A stretch of 64,000 bases of DNA from Monodelphis domestica (lineage: Eukaryota > Chordata > Mammalia > Didelphimorphia > Didelphidae), in the NCBI RefSeq assembly GCF_027887165.1, contig NC_077234.1, positions 250,452,158-250,516,157 on the forward strand, written 5' to 3'. The position numbers and the translations under genes were made by a program. This document shows positions 11,882 through 22,168 of the stretch, piece after piece. Position 1 is the first letter of the stretch, and every line of letters starts with the position of its first letter. The notes beneath the pieces are model-generated. The model saw nothing but the letters and a program-made list of their open reading frames with translations, searched no databases and had not been told where the DNA came from.

Positions 11882-12086
11882 ATGAACACTCTAATACAAA
11901 TACCCACAACATGGAAATGGGTTCGAATCAAGAACACATGTTCTTGATTCCCAGTCCCAGTGGAGTCGCGCTTTGGCTATGGGATAGGTGGTGGGGGTGG
12001 GGGTGGGGAGGAAAAGAAAATCATCTTTGTCTTGAATGAATAATATTTGGAAATGACCAAATAAAATAATGTTTAAAAAAAAAGAA
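11882..12086 (+). other. L1-A 3' UTR and A-rich tail
   Basis: Short 3' UTR with a G-rich stretch at 11987-12011 (G runs of 5, 5 and 4). It is followed by 'aaataaaataatgt' and an A-run at 12073-12083. A 26-base perfect inverted repeat (12-base arms, 2-base centre) is at 11925-11950. L1 3' UTRs in mammals commonly have a G-rich polypurine tract. Confidence 0.75.
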
Positions 12087-13583
12087 AGAAAGGAGGATCT
12101 GTGGTATAGACTTGGGGTAAGTGACCTCAACAAGGCAGTCTATGATAAGCCCAAAGATCCCAGTTTTTGGAACAAAAATCCACTACTTGATAAAAACTGC
12201 TGGGAAAATTTGAAGACAATATAGGAGAGATTAGGTTTGGATCAACATCTCACACCCTCCACCAAGATAAACTCAGAATGCATGAATGGATAAATGAATT
12301 GAATATAAAGAAGGAAACTATAAGGAAATTAGGTGAACACAGAATAATATACATGTCAGATCTTTGGGAAAGGAGAGATTTTAAAACCAAGCAAGAGTTA
12401 GAAAAAATCACAAAATGCAAAATAAATAATTTTGATCCCAATAAATTAAAAGGTTCTTTTACAAACAAAACCAACGCAACCAAAATTAGAAGGGAAGTAA
12501 CAAACTGGGAAACAATCCTCATAACAAAAACCTCTAACAAAGATCTAATTACTTAAATTTATAACGAGCTAAACCAATTGTACAAAAAGCAAGCCATTAT
12601 CCAATTGATAAATGGGCAAGGATGAATAGGCAATTTTCAGTTAAAGAAATCAAAACTAAATAACATGAAAAAGTGTTCTAAACCTCTTATAATCAGAGAG
12701 ATGCAAATCAAAACAACTCTGAGGTACCACTTCACACCTAGAAGATTGGCTAAAATGACAGCAAAGGAAAGTAATCAATGCTGGAGGGAATGTGGCAAAG
12801 TCGGGGTATTAATGCATTCCTGGTGGAGTTGTGAATTGATCCAACCATTCTGGAGGGCAATTTGGAACTATGCCCAAAGGGCACTAAAAGATTGTCTGCC
12901 CTTTGATCCAGCCACAGCACTGCAGGATTTGCACCCCAAAGGGATAATAAGGAAAAATATATGTACAAGAACATTCATACCTGCGCTCTTTGTGATGGCA
13001 AACAATTGAAAAAATGAGGGGATGCCCTTCAATTGGAGAATGGCTGAACCAATTGTGGTATATGTTGGTGATGGAATACTATTGTGCTCAAAGAAATAAT
13101 AAAGTGGAGGAATTCCATGTGAACTGGAATTACCTCCAGGAATTGATGCAGAGTGAAAGGAGCAGAACCAGGTGACCATTGTACATAGAGACTGTACGCT
13201 GTGGTACAATCGAATATAATGGACTTCTCCATTAGTTGCAAAGCAGTGATCCTGAATAACCAGGAGGGATCTATCAGAAAAAAAACACTATCCACATTCA
13301 GAGGAAAAACTGTGGGAGTAGAAACACCAAAGAAAAACAAAGTGCTTGACTAAATGGGTTGAGGGGGATATGATTGGGGATATAAACTCTAAATGAACAC
13401 CTTACTGATGACATCAACAACATGGAACTAAGTTCTGATCAAGGACACATGTAATACCCAGTGGAATTGTGTGTGGGCTATGGGAAGGGTTGAGGTAGGA
13501 TAGGGAGGAATGCAATATGATTCTTGTAATCAAGGAAAAATATTCTAAATTGACTAAATAATGTTTTTAAATCCAAAAAAATA
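12087..13583 (+). mobile_element. L1-B: 3'-end L1 copy abutting L1-A tail
   Basis: From 'agaaaggaggat' at 12087 the sequence aligns throughout with L1-A 10603-12085, in the same orientation. It contains the end of ORF2, including the Cys/His motif CWREC...H-SWWSC at 12779-12833, and the 3' UTR, ending in an A-rich tail at about 13583. The start falls exactly in the A-rich tail of L1-A with microhomology 'aaagaaag'. It is either a 5'-truncated L1 inserted into that tail or an old tandem duplication. L1-B keeps ~16 bases that L1-A has lost, so it is not a recent copy of the present L1-A. Frames are broken. Confidence 0.88.
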
Positions 13584-14200
13584 ATAAATGGTGGGAGGAG
13601 CCAAGATGGCAGAAAAAATGTTAGGGACCTGCCTAATCTTTCCCAAATTTACCTCTAGACAACTTTAAGATTACATCTCCAAATGAATTATAGAGTTACT
13701 GTACTCATAAAAGATGGGCTAGAACAATTTTCTAGCTCAAAGCACCCTAGCAATTTAAAAAATGAGTAAATCTGTGGTACCAGGATAAGAGTAGAGAGCA
13801 GACCAGGCTGGGTCAACCTACATTAGGTCCAACTTTGGCAAGCCAGCTCAGGTCTTGTGGAAGGCTGAACCAGCAGCAATGAGTTCCAGAGTTCTCAGGG
13901 AGTCAGAAGACTGGTCGGAAGGTGATTATAGGGTTCCTTTGCTGACAATAGATGCAGGACTCTGTTGCATTAACCATATGCAGATCCAGGTTGAAATTCT
14001 GTGTCACAGTCAAAGGGCAAGGAGGAGTACTAGCACATGTGAGCTTATGGCCATAGAGATGTAAGGACACTGCTAAGAGGATACTTAAGGTCACTCAGAA
14101 ACCAGAACATAGACCAGGAGAAATAGTAAACATACCTTTTCTTAAATCATACCATGTTGTAAGAACTAAATCTAATGGATCCTTAGAACTAGTTCTGAAA
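13584..14200 (+). mobile_element. L1-C 5' part (5' UTR)
   Basis: Begins right at the end of L1-B with 'gggaggagccaagatggcag', the classic start of a mammalian L1 5' UTR, and continues as 5' UTR to about 14200, where another element interrupts it. It resumes at about 14718. L1-A, L1-B and L1-C all point the same way. Confidence 0.75.
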
Positions 14201-14717
14201 GTAGTAGTAGTAGTCTCTCGGTAACCAAGGATGACTATTGTCTTTGTGCGTTTTTGTGCACAAAGACACTTGTGCATGAAGATTTAAGTGGAAAAGTCGA
14301 TGCACAGAGACAGTCTTGCTCTCTCGGCATTGGAAGCCTGGGTCCAGTGGCATGAAAAGTTGTTACACCTGGAGACTTCCTCAGCTGCATTGGATGGCCG
14401 TGTTGTCTTTTGTGCTCCAACACGCCCTGAGCACTCCACAGTGCTTTGCTGCGTCGCCCTCTCAGCCGTTGAACCTTCTTGTTGGTTTCTTCTACCTGTT
14501 CTGCCGAAGCCGTCTTCACAAGCTGGGTGAGCAAAGCCCTGGTTCACCCTCACAAGGTTTAGCCGGCCTGTCGAAGCCGTTGCCTGGGGTGTGGCCACTG
14601 CCACATGCTAGCAGCTACTAGGAGCCACAAGTGAGAGCTGGGTGTCAGGTGAGGGTCAGAGGCTGGAGAGCTGCCCTAGGAGGGCATGACAAGCCCTCCA
14701 TACCAAAGATATTACTG
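14201..14717 (-). mobile_element. (ACT)n-tailed non-LTR/SINE-like element, copy 1
   Basis: About 517 bases that match, inverted, the element at 61369-61927. Read on the minus strand it starts near 'agtaatatctttggtatgg', carries a ~99-codon open stretch (14534 down to 14235), and ends with 'gagactactactact'. A short trinucleotide tail is typical of RTE- or CR1-clade LINEs and their SINEs, unlike the poly(A) of L1. It is richer in G+C and CpG than its neighbours. I find no clear target-site duplication here. It lacks ~27 bases present at the 5' end of copy 2, so it is probably 5'-truncated. Family name unknown to me. Confidence 0.8.
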
Positions 14718-15432
14718 CAGACAGTAACCCATTAACCCTAGCAATAGGAATCAACTTTAATAATTTTTGAAAGTTAAAAATCAATGAAAAAAGGCTGGGA
14801 AAATGAGGAAACAAGAAAAAAAGAAATGGATTATAGAAAGTTATTATGGTGACAGGGAAGATCAAAACACAAATTCATAGAAAAAGAACAAAGTCAAAAA
14901 CTACCACATCCAAAGTCTGAGGAAAACATATTTATTGGTCTCTGGTCCCCAAAAGAATTCCTGGAGGAGCTCAAAAAGGATTTTAAAAATCAAATAAAAG
15001 AGGTAGAGGTAAAAATAGGTAAGGAAATGAAAGTGATGCAAGAAAATAATGAAAAAAGAGGTGACAGATTGGTAAAGGGGAGACAAAAATACTGAAGAAA
15101 GTAACACCTTAAAAAGTAGAATAGAATGGACCAAATTAAAAGAAGCAAAAAAAAAAATAACTGTAGAAAATAACTTCTCAAAATGTTGAATTACCCAAAT
15201 GGAAAAGGGGGCATGAGTTCAACTAAGAAAATAATTTCTTAAAAATTAGAATTTGTCAAGTGGAAGCTATGTCTTTATGAGACATCTAGAAACAAGAAGA
15301 ATCAGATCAAAAGGATGAAAAAATTGAAGAAAATATGAACTATCACATTGGAAAACCAACTGACCTGTAAATGGAAAATAGATTGATCAAAGAGAGTTTA
15401 AAAATCATTGGACTACCTAAAAACTATTTTGC
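14718..15432 (+). mobile_element. L1-C continuation (ORF1 5' half, decayed)
   Basis: After the inserted element the A-rich, Lys/Glu-rich coding remains of L1 ORF1 resume, including stretches that translate as coiled-coil-like lysine/glutamate sequence and a 'GLPKNY' word near 15411 (the counterpart of 'GLPENPE' in L1-A). The rest of ORF1, the spacer and ORF2 are absent, and the element ends where an inverted L1 scrap begins. Many stops. Confidence 0.7.
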
Positions 15433-15522
15433 TATATCTCCTCCAACATTTATCATTTTCCTTTGCTGCCATATTGGCCAGTCTGATAGGTATGAGGCAG
15501 TACCTCAGAGTTGCTTTCCACT
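15433..15522 (-). mobile_element. Short inverted L1 3'-region scrap
   Basis: The bases 'tttgctgccatattggccag' at 15460-15479 and the following 'gcagtacctcagagttg' match the minus-strand L1 at 21509-21570, so this is a ~90-base ORF2 C-terminal piece in the opposite orientation to L1-C. It may be a rearrangement breakpoint. Confidence 0.75.
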
Positions 15523-16550
15523 CTATAGCACTAAAACTCACATGCATATAGATTCTTGGGAAATATTACAAGGAAACACTAAACCTTCATCTTACTATAT
15601 ATTTTATGAAAAGTGATTATTGAAAAATTTTATTTGAACAGATATATTTCTAAATATAACTAGCTGTATGTTTGGAATGATAAACTTCAAAATCATGTGA
15701 TGGGTTATCATTAATAAATATGTAGATAATGTCTTCAATCTTTTAAAACTCTTCAAGGGTTACCCCTTACTTCCAATTTTTAAATTACTTTGAAATAACA
15801 CTCATCTATTCCACTTATAAATTATTCCACTTATAAAAACTTATTAAAAAATAAAAAAAACTCATCTATTCCACTTATAAAAAATTCCACTTATAAAAAC
15901 AGTGAATATTAGTACAAGTTGCTTAAAATGAGGTCTACATGACATGTTTAAATTATCTTCATAAAGTGACAATCGACCATGCCATCATTAATCTTAAGTC
16001 ATTATTCGTATGGCATTGTAATGAGTAATGCAAAATATCTTCATGCCAATTGAATTTCTTGATTTAAAGACCTGGTTAATCAAGCACTTGCCTATCTGAT
16101 GGTAAGTCATCATCATTTTCTATTTCATTATAATCTTTGTCATAAAGGCTTAAAGATCAATTTCCTATTTGTGGATGGAATTTTCAGTTATAACAGTAGA
16201 CTTGGGGAGGCACTTCTAAGTTCATCAAAATTTGTTTGAAACTTTTTGATATGTGTTTTATGGAAGAGGCATAGGGAATGACAGGGAAGGCAGTATTTTT
16301 GCCTAAGGGCATCAAAACATTCTATTCTTTGCTTATAGTCTATGGAATACATTAGCATGAATCCACACCAGAATATTCTACCTTGAAGTAACTTTTATTT
16401 GGGCCACATTTTCAGTATTACCTGAAATTCAAAACCTCTACTTCCTAACTTACAAAAACCAAGATAAAACAAAGCAAAAAAAAAAAATCTGCTTAGCTCT
16501 TTATTAATTGAACATGTACTTTGTGAGATTACTTGATTTGAGACCTCAGA
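15523..16550. other. No gene seen; AT-rich, one local tandem repeat
   Basis: No coding frame or nameable transposon. A two-copy local repeat lies at 15797-15900 (separate entry). Confidence 0.5.
15797..15900 (+). repeat. Local two-unit tandem repeat
   Basis: Two units of about 42 bases each, beginning 'actcatctattccacttata' (near 15799 and 15860), are separated by an A-rich linker. Each unit itself contains 'attccacttata' twice. It is a small slippage or replication-restart duplication. Confidence 0.8.
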
Positions 16551-16551
16551 A

Positions 16552-16630
16552 AGAATATATATTCATACACATATGTGTGTAGGTATACACCCACATATAC
16601 ACACATTTATACATATAAATATAGAGAGAT
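16552..16630. repeat. Degenerate (TA/CA)n microsatellite
   Basis: Alternating purine-pyrimidine runs of tata, cacata and gtgtgt type with many interruptions. Confidence 0.7.
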
Positions 16631-16659
16631 AAATGACTTCATTTAGCCCTAGATGGTCT

Positions 16660-17110
16660 CTGGTAACTGCATGACGGGATTAAGAAAGGCTTCATGTAGA
16701 AGTTGGTTCTCATTCTGAAATCTGAATGAAACCAAAGATTCCAAAAGATAGAGAAGGTAAAGAAGGAGATAATTTCAATCATGGCGGGCTATCAGTGCAA
16801 AGGACATAGGACTATTCTATGTGAAAGGCAGCAAATAGGTTGGAATGGATGAAATGTAAAGTGAGTGGAAGAGACTTTGTAAGAAGACTGGAAATTAAGA
16901 AGTGAAAAGATGTAAATACCAGAAAGATGATTTCCAATTTGACCCTACAGGAAAAAAGAGAGTCATGAGTTTAATGAGTGGGAAGTTGAAATGGCTGGAC
17001 ATGCACCTTAGGAAAATTATTCTGGGGGCCAAGCAAAGGTTGTATCAGAGCAGGGAGAGATTTTGGGAGATCCAAAGGGAGGCTGATTCCGCCATTTTTA
17101 AAAGAAGCTA
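16660..17110 (+). mobile_element. Old unclassified repeat family, fragment 1
   Basis: Recognised by its word order: a 'gcttcatgtagaag' block, 'gatagagaaggtaaagaag', 'aaaggcagcaaatagg', 'atttgaccctac', then 'atgcaccttaggaaaattat' and 'gggagatccaaagg'. These match a well-known mammalian interspersed repeat that normally reads 'gaaggaggaggcattcc..' and 'tttaggaagatcacttt'. Other fragments of the family seem to be at 24010-24450, 26240-26800 and 34066-34990. Class not determined. Confidence 0.45.
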
Positions 17111-17299
17111 TTACTTTTTAAATATTGAAGGATCAGAACACTAGTGATCTCTCCCAATTTAGGTCATTCACATATTTATATACTTCACACAAAACACTGG
17201 CAATGTGTACAACAGACAAATTAAATAGCTCCTCTGTATCAGGGGATCTTTCTTTAAATATATAAGAATATCATTTGGACTTAATAAGTATAAAACTCT

Positions 17300-17532
17300 T
17301 TTGTTGTTCAGTTGTGTCTGACTCTTTGTGATCCCATTTGGGGTTTTCTTGAGAAAGATATTGGAATGGTTTGTCATTTCCTTCTCCAGCTCTTTTTACA
17401 GATGAAGAAACTGAGGCAAACAGGTTTAAGTGACTTGCTAGGAAGTGACTGAGGCCAGATATGAACTCGGGAATATGCATCTTCCTGATTTTAAGCCCAG
17501 CATTCTATCCACTGTACCACCTAGCTGCCCCC
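17300..17532 (-). mobile_element. MON1/WSINE-type CORE-SINE, near complete
   Basis: On the minus strand it starts 'ggggcagctaggtggtacag' (tRNA-like head with the A-box region). It runs through the MIR-type core ('aagtcacttaaacctgtttg', 'cctcagtttcttcatctg') and ends '..gagtcagacacaactgaac' with an 'aacaa' tail. This is the marsupial tRNA-derived CORE-SINE. Such SINEs are transcribed by RNA polymerase III from the internal promoter in the head. Confidence 0.9.
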
Positions 17533-19184
17533 AACTTCTTGAAGTATACCAAAAAGAGACAGAAAATAAGGACTTAGATATGGGGTCTGTGGTTCAAATT
17601 GAACCAATAAACAAAAGCAGTACTCATAAAAATATTGTTTTCTCTCCAATATAAGATACATCAAGAACAAAGCTCTGAAGGTGGAATTTGTTGATTAATA
17701 TATTAAGAGACTTACTATGATCCTAAAATCAAAGCTAAATAGAAAAAATAAAAACAAACAGCAATGAAAATCTATGCAGAACAATTTAAATGCATGATTT
17801 AAAAATTATGGAATGATCCACCACCAATTTGAGAAGCATCATAACAAAAAGAACCACAAAATATAAATGAATATAGATCTCGTTATGCTAAGGTGCCTTT
17901 AGAAAGCAGGACGAGGATAGACGTTCTCTGAGCAAATAAATGGGTCAACAGCCTGCAGAAAATACTTGAGGACCAGAGATGATGTAATCAAATGAGAATA
18001 AAGGGTGAAAATAGGCACATGCCATTAGATTGGTCAAATGAAACACAATTATTCATCTTTGTTTGGGACCTATGGCTAAGGAACAAGAATGGAACTACCT
18101 CCAACATCAATAGCCAGATGAACTCAGTCGACAACATGTCAACAAAGAAATTCCAAACAAATAGTTGAGAAGGAAAGATGTAATTTGGAGCAATGGAGGG
18201 ATTTGTGACATTCATGACTACGTCATTTTTAAGGAGGCTAAACTTGATGTTCCATATAGATAAATGCAAAGAAATGGTAGAAACTGTGTGGCACTGCCAT
18301 CTAGGAAAATTTGCCAGCTCCCAAATGCCTCATATGACCCCATAGTTAGATTTACACAGGAGAAGCTTTTATTGACTGACAGAAGACAACCCCTAATACT
18401 ACAAATATAGATCTCAAAATGACCATGATATCTTAACTAATAAACTGAACGGGAGCCCAGACATTATCATACTCTGAACCTGCACACACTGGCAACAGAA
18501 GGAGGTGGCTACTTCAGGGGGATTGGCTTTACAATTTACAGAATCACATTTTCTTAGGAACAAATTTTCTAATATTTTTCAAAGACTCCACATTTACTCC
18601 ACAAAGTAAGGTTTAACACTAAGAATATGCCACTCGACTATGGAATTTAACCCAAAAGAATGTTGTTTTTTTTCTTTTATTTCCAACAGAGTCTATTAAA
18701 CAATTGAGATCCAAGAGTGGAATCAAAATGTATTTCCTGAGCAACAAGGACAAAAGTATGACCAATTTGTCAACAAATGAGCATCAATAAGACAGTTTAG
18801 TAGTTCAGGTTTATTTATAGGCATGAAGAATTTTATGATATTAATTCAGGATTAGACTATTGCGAACAGAATTTACAGAAGTTTATCTTTAAGGAACCTG
18901 GACTTACTGCTTGAAGCTGTACAAGTATATTCTTCTCTGATACTGAAGTTCTGAAATGCTTTCAGTAAGCCTATAAAATATGAATGAACATTCCAATAAT
19001 TTTATTTAATTATAAAAAAGCAATTATCCACTTATGCAGTAGTCTGCATGATATTAAATATAAATGAATAGTATCAGAGTCGTGATTGTCCTTTTGGCCA
19101 CTTTTATCTAAATATCCTCAAAAAATGAGAATGAAATTGACAATAGCATGTAATAATATAATAATTGACCTGTATATAGTGTAC
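17533..19184. other. Low-copy-looking sequence, no gene seen
   Basis: No coding frame of note and no repeat that I can name with confidence. Base composition is similar to the flanks. Confidence 0.5.
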
Positions 19185-19378
19185 TCAAAATACCTCCTTT
19201 TATTTGAGCCTTGAAAGGATCCTATGAAGTACAAATTTTAGGCATTATTATTCTCTATTTATCTATGATGAAACGGAGGATCAAAAAGTTTGTTTAAGTT
19301 GTTCTAGGTCATATAGCTCACAAATAGCAAATTTGTGCTTTGCATCTTCTGACTCCTGATCCATTCCACCATCATTAC
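19185..19378 (+). mobile_element. MIR/THER1-like SINE, diverged
   Basis: A 'gaaaggatcctatgaagtac' block, 'attattattctctatttatc', 'tgatgaaacggaggatcaaa', 'gttctaggtcatatagctca' and '..cttctgactcctgatccatt' follow the MIR word order. Confidence 0.75.
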
Positions 19379-19609
19379 TACTGTCAACCGTTGTACCTTT
19401 CCAAGGACTTGAGGCATCCTGGCTCAAGCAAACCTGAAGGACTGAAGAAATTCCATGCCTGGAAGATAATGGTTGAGGAAAGCGGAGTCAAGAACTTCCG
19501 GGATCAGAAGATAGGAAATTTCTACTGTGTAAAAATTAAACAGTGTCTGAATCAAGCTAAGTTGGGGATTGTATGGGAAAGCCACATACCAAAGAGGCGA
19601 AGGAAGTCT

Positions 19610-19748
19610 GGTATGTTGGGAAAGGTTTTTGCCTTGGAGTCATTGGATCTTGGTTCCAATCCTCTATCTGATGCTTATTAACTATGCAATTTTTGAACAA
19701 GCCCACTTAACCTCCAAGCCTCAGACGCCACATCTGTAAAAATGTGGG
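19610..19748 (+). mobile_element. MIR/CORE-SINE fragment
   Basis: 'gtcattggatcttggttcc', 'ctatgcaatttttgaacaag', 'cccacttaacctccaagcctc' and 'atctgtaaaaatg' match the tRNA-core portion of a MIR-type SINE, plus strand. Confidence 0.65.
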
Positions 19749-19755
19749 GGGTTGC

Positions 19756-19948
19756 CGGTGTCAAACTCAAGTAAAAATGAATCTCTGCAGGCCACATATT
19801 GACATAAAAAACTACCAATTGACACTATGTATATTGCAATGCATTTTTATTAATTTTCTGAAACTTTTCCCCATTATAATTTAATCTGGTCAGAGCCCCA
19901 TTGGGAGTTTTGCAGCGTGACCTACAGGCAGCAAGTTTGCTACAACTG
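19756..19948. mobile_element. hAT-like miniature DNA transposon, eroded
   Basis: The words 'ggtgtcaaactcaag', 'caggccacatattgac', 'ccattataatttaatctggt' and 'cccattgggag' in this order belong to a widespread hAT-type miniature element whose ends read about 'caggggtgtcaaactcaa'. Terminal inverted repeats are weak here ('cggtgtcaaac' against the complement of 'gtttgctacaactg') and I see no clean 8-base target-site duplication. Confidence 0.55.
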
Positions 19949-20985
19949 TTATGTAGTGTTTGAGCATCCTTCTAGCTCTGGATTCACATAACTAGCAGAG
20001 GAAACAGATAATCCTTTATAATAAACTTGGTCCTTCAGTTCCGGCAGCTACCCAGAACTTGCAGAAAGAGACGGGGCTGTATGAAATATGAGTCTATTGG
20101 CAAAGTTTATTTTCAAAACTATTCTGTGAGGAGTTAAAGAACACTTTAGTCACTTGGAATGAGGGATGATATGATTTTCAGTCCTTTAAAATTTATTGTT
20201 GTCCTAATTAAATGTTTTACTCTTTCATAGTCATTTTTTTCCTAATTAAGTAACTGAATGAATAGGTCTGAATCAAGTTGAGAAATTGTCTTATTTAACT
20301 GGATGGGACCAAATGAAACAAGATTAGCCTGTTATTATTGAAAGTTCCCATAATTGGACTCCCTCTCTGGAGGTCTAGATATAACTATAAGAACACATAT
20401 TTACATCCTAGAAATCATAAAGACAGAGGGTTCTATCAATAACTTGGGTTAAAAGTTTTATAGAGACTGGACACAGGGACTAGGAAGTCTCTAAAGACAT
20501 TTCCTAATCAGGACACAGGAAGATTCTATCATGATACGTTGTGTATAGAATTCATCTACATAAATGCAATTTTTTTTACAATCACTCCAAATAATGGGAT
20601 AACTTGAGAATTACTGAGACACTAGGAATAGACTAGGAAACTAAAGGTCATAATTACTTAGATATTCTATGTCTGGTCTGACTTTTACTCAATATTTCTG
20701 TGACTCTAACTCTACTAAGCCTTCAAAGTATAATTGTTCTTCTGTCCTGAAGGAAAGGTTATATCAGAAACTAAGAATATCCATCCATTATTTTTTTTTA
20801 GAATTAAGTAGTTCATGATTTATTAAGTATGGAATCAAATATAATATTCTATTTGGACACTGTTTATATTATAGGCTTTCTGGATCTCTAAAGATTAACA
20901 TTTAGTTACAAGTTCTTGATCAAAGAATGACTTATTCTGCCTAAAAACAAAAGACAATTATTTGAATCAAGTTTTTTAAAGATCA
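19949..20985. other. No gene or nameable repeat seen
   Basis: AT-rich sequence with no coding frame or recognised family. Confidence 0.5.
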
Positions 20986-20989
20986 ATTG

Positions 20990-22168
20990 TAATTATAGTT
21001 CCTTATAATTAAAAAAAATATTTAGAATATTGTTCCATGGTTATATGATTCATGAATCTTCACCTCCCCCACAGTGTGTCAGTCTCTGTGTACAATGTTC
21101 TCCTGGTTCTGCTCCTTTTATTCTGCATCACTTCCTGGAGGTCATTCTAGTTCACATGGAATCCCTCCAGTTCATTATTCCTTTCAGTTTCAGCACAATA
21201 ATATTTCATCACCATCTGATTCCACAATTTGTTCAGCCATCCCCCAATTGATGGACACTCCCTCATTTTCCAATTTTTTGTTACCACAAAGAGCACAGCT
21301 ATGAATATTTTTGTACATGTCTTTTTCCTTATTATCTATTTGGGATGCACACCCAATAGTGGTATGGATGGGTCAAAAGGGAGGCGGTCTTTTAAAGCTC
21401 TTTGGGTATACTTCCAAATTGCCTTCCAGAATAGTTGGACCAATTCATAACTCTACCAGCAGTGTATTAGTGTCCCAATTTTGCCACAACCCATTTAATA
21501 TTTATCACTTTCCTTTGCTGCCATATTGGCCAATCTGCTAGGTATAAGTTGGTACCTCAGAGTTGTTTTGATTTGCATTTCTCTGATCAGGAAGGATTTA
21601 GAACATTTTTTCATGTGCTTATTGTTAGTTTTGATTTCATCATGCGAAAATTGCCTATTCATGTCCCTTGACCATTTATCACCTGGGGAATGGCTTGGTT
21701 TGTTGTAAATTTGACTTTATTTCTTATATATTTGGGAAATTAAATCTTTGTCAGAGAGTTTTGTTATAAAAATTTTCTTCCAGTTTGTTACTTTCCTTCT
21801 AATTTTGGTTGCATTGGTTTTCTTTGTACAAAATCTTTTTAAATTTGATATAGTCATTTGTTTTACATATTGCAATGTTCTCTCTCTTCCTTCATCTTAA
21901 ATTCTTCCTTTCCCACAGATCTTAAAGGTGTACTATTCTATGTTCACCTAATTTATTTATGATTTCACTCTTTATATTTAAGTTATTTACCCATTTTGAA
22001 TTATCTTAGTATAGAGTATAAGATGTTGATCTAAACTTAATTTTTCCCATACTGTTTTCCAATTTTCCCAGCAGTTTTTGTCAAATAGTGAGTTCTTGTC
22101 CCAAAAGCTGGATCTTTGGATTTATCAAACACTAGCTTTCTGAGGTCATTTACCGATAGTAATACCCA
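20990..22168 (-). mobile_element. L1-D: 5'-truncated L1 (3' UTR and ORF2 end)
   Basis: In the minus orientation this is the L1 3' UTR (near 'ggttatatgattcatgaatc') followed by the ORF2 C-terminal part. It is the reverse of L1-A 10660-11880: for example 'ttctcctggttctgctcc' at 21099 is the complement of the ORF2 end, and 'tcccaaaagctgg' at 22099 matches L1-A near 10678. It is truncated at its 5' end at about 22165. No open frame longer than about 80 codons remains. Confidence 0.9.

Larger units (their letters stand above)
5656..12086 (+). mobile_element. L1-A: near full-length, inactive L1 LINE
   Basis: A single long L1 in sense orientation. It has a 5' UTR (from about 5656, starting near a degraded 'ccaagatggcag'-type word), ORF1 from the ATG at 6231, a ~0.7-kb purine-rich spacer, ORF2 from the ATG at 7935, a 3' UTR with a G-rich tract, and a short A-rich tail ending at ~12086. 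Both reading frames contain many stops and frameshifts, so it cannot move. The 12-base word at its 5' edge ('aatgaatggtgg', about 5645) resembles one at 13576 ('aataaatggtgg'). This could be a target-site duplication enclosing L1-A plus L1-B, but L1 5' ends themselves begin with a similar word, so I do not rely on it. Confidence 0.93.

Noticed and set aside
5645..13590. Single target-site duplication enclosing L1-A and L1-B
   Set aside because: The matching word (aatRaatggtgg) is also what a neighbouring L1 5' end begins with, so the match may not be a duplication.
14235..14534. Conserved 99-codon frame shared with 61599-61898 as a functional small protein
   Set aside because: The ratio of replacement to silent differences between the copies looks neutral and the frame begins with TTG in both; it is part of a transposon.
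15797..15900. CRISPR-like spaced repeats
   Set aside because: Only two units, no regular spacers, eukaryotic context.
17300..17532. tRNA gene in the SINE head
   Set aside because: The tRNA-like part belongs to a CORE-SINE and lacks a foldable full cloverleaf; the same holds for the other MON1 and MAR1 copies.
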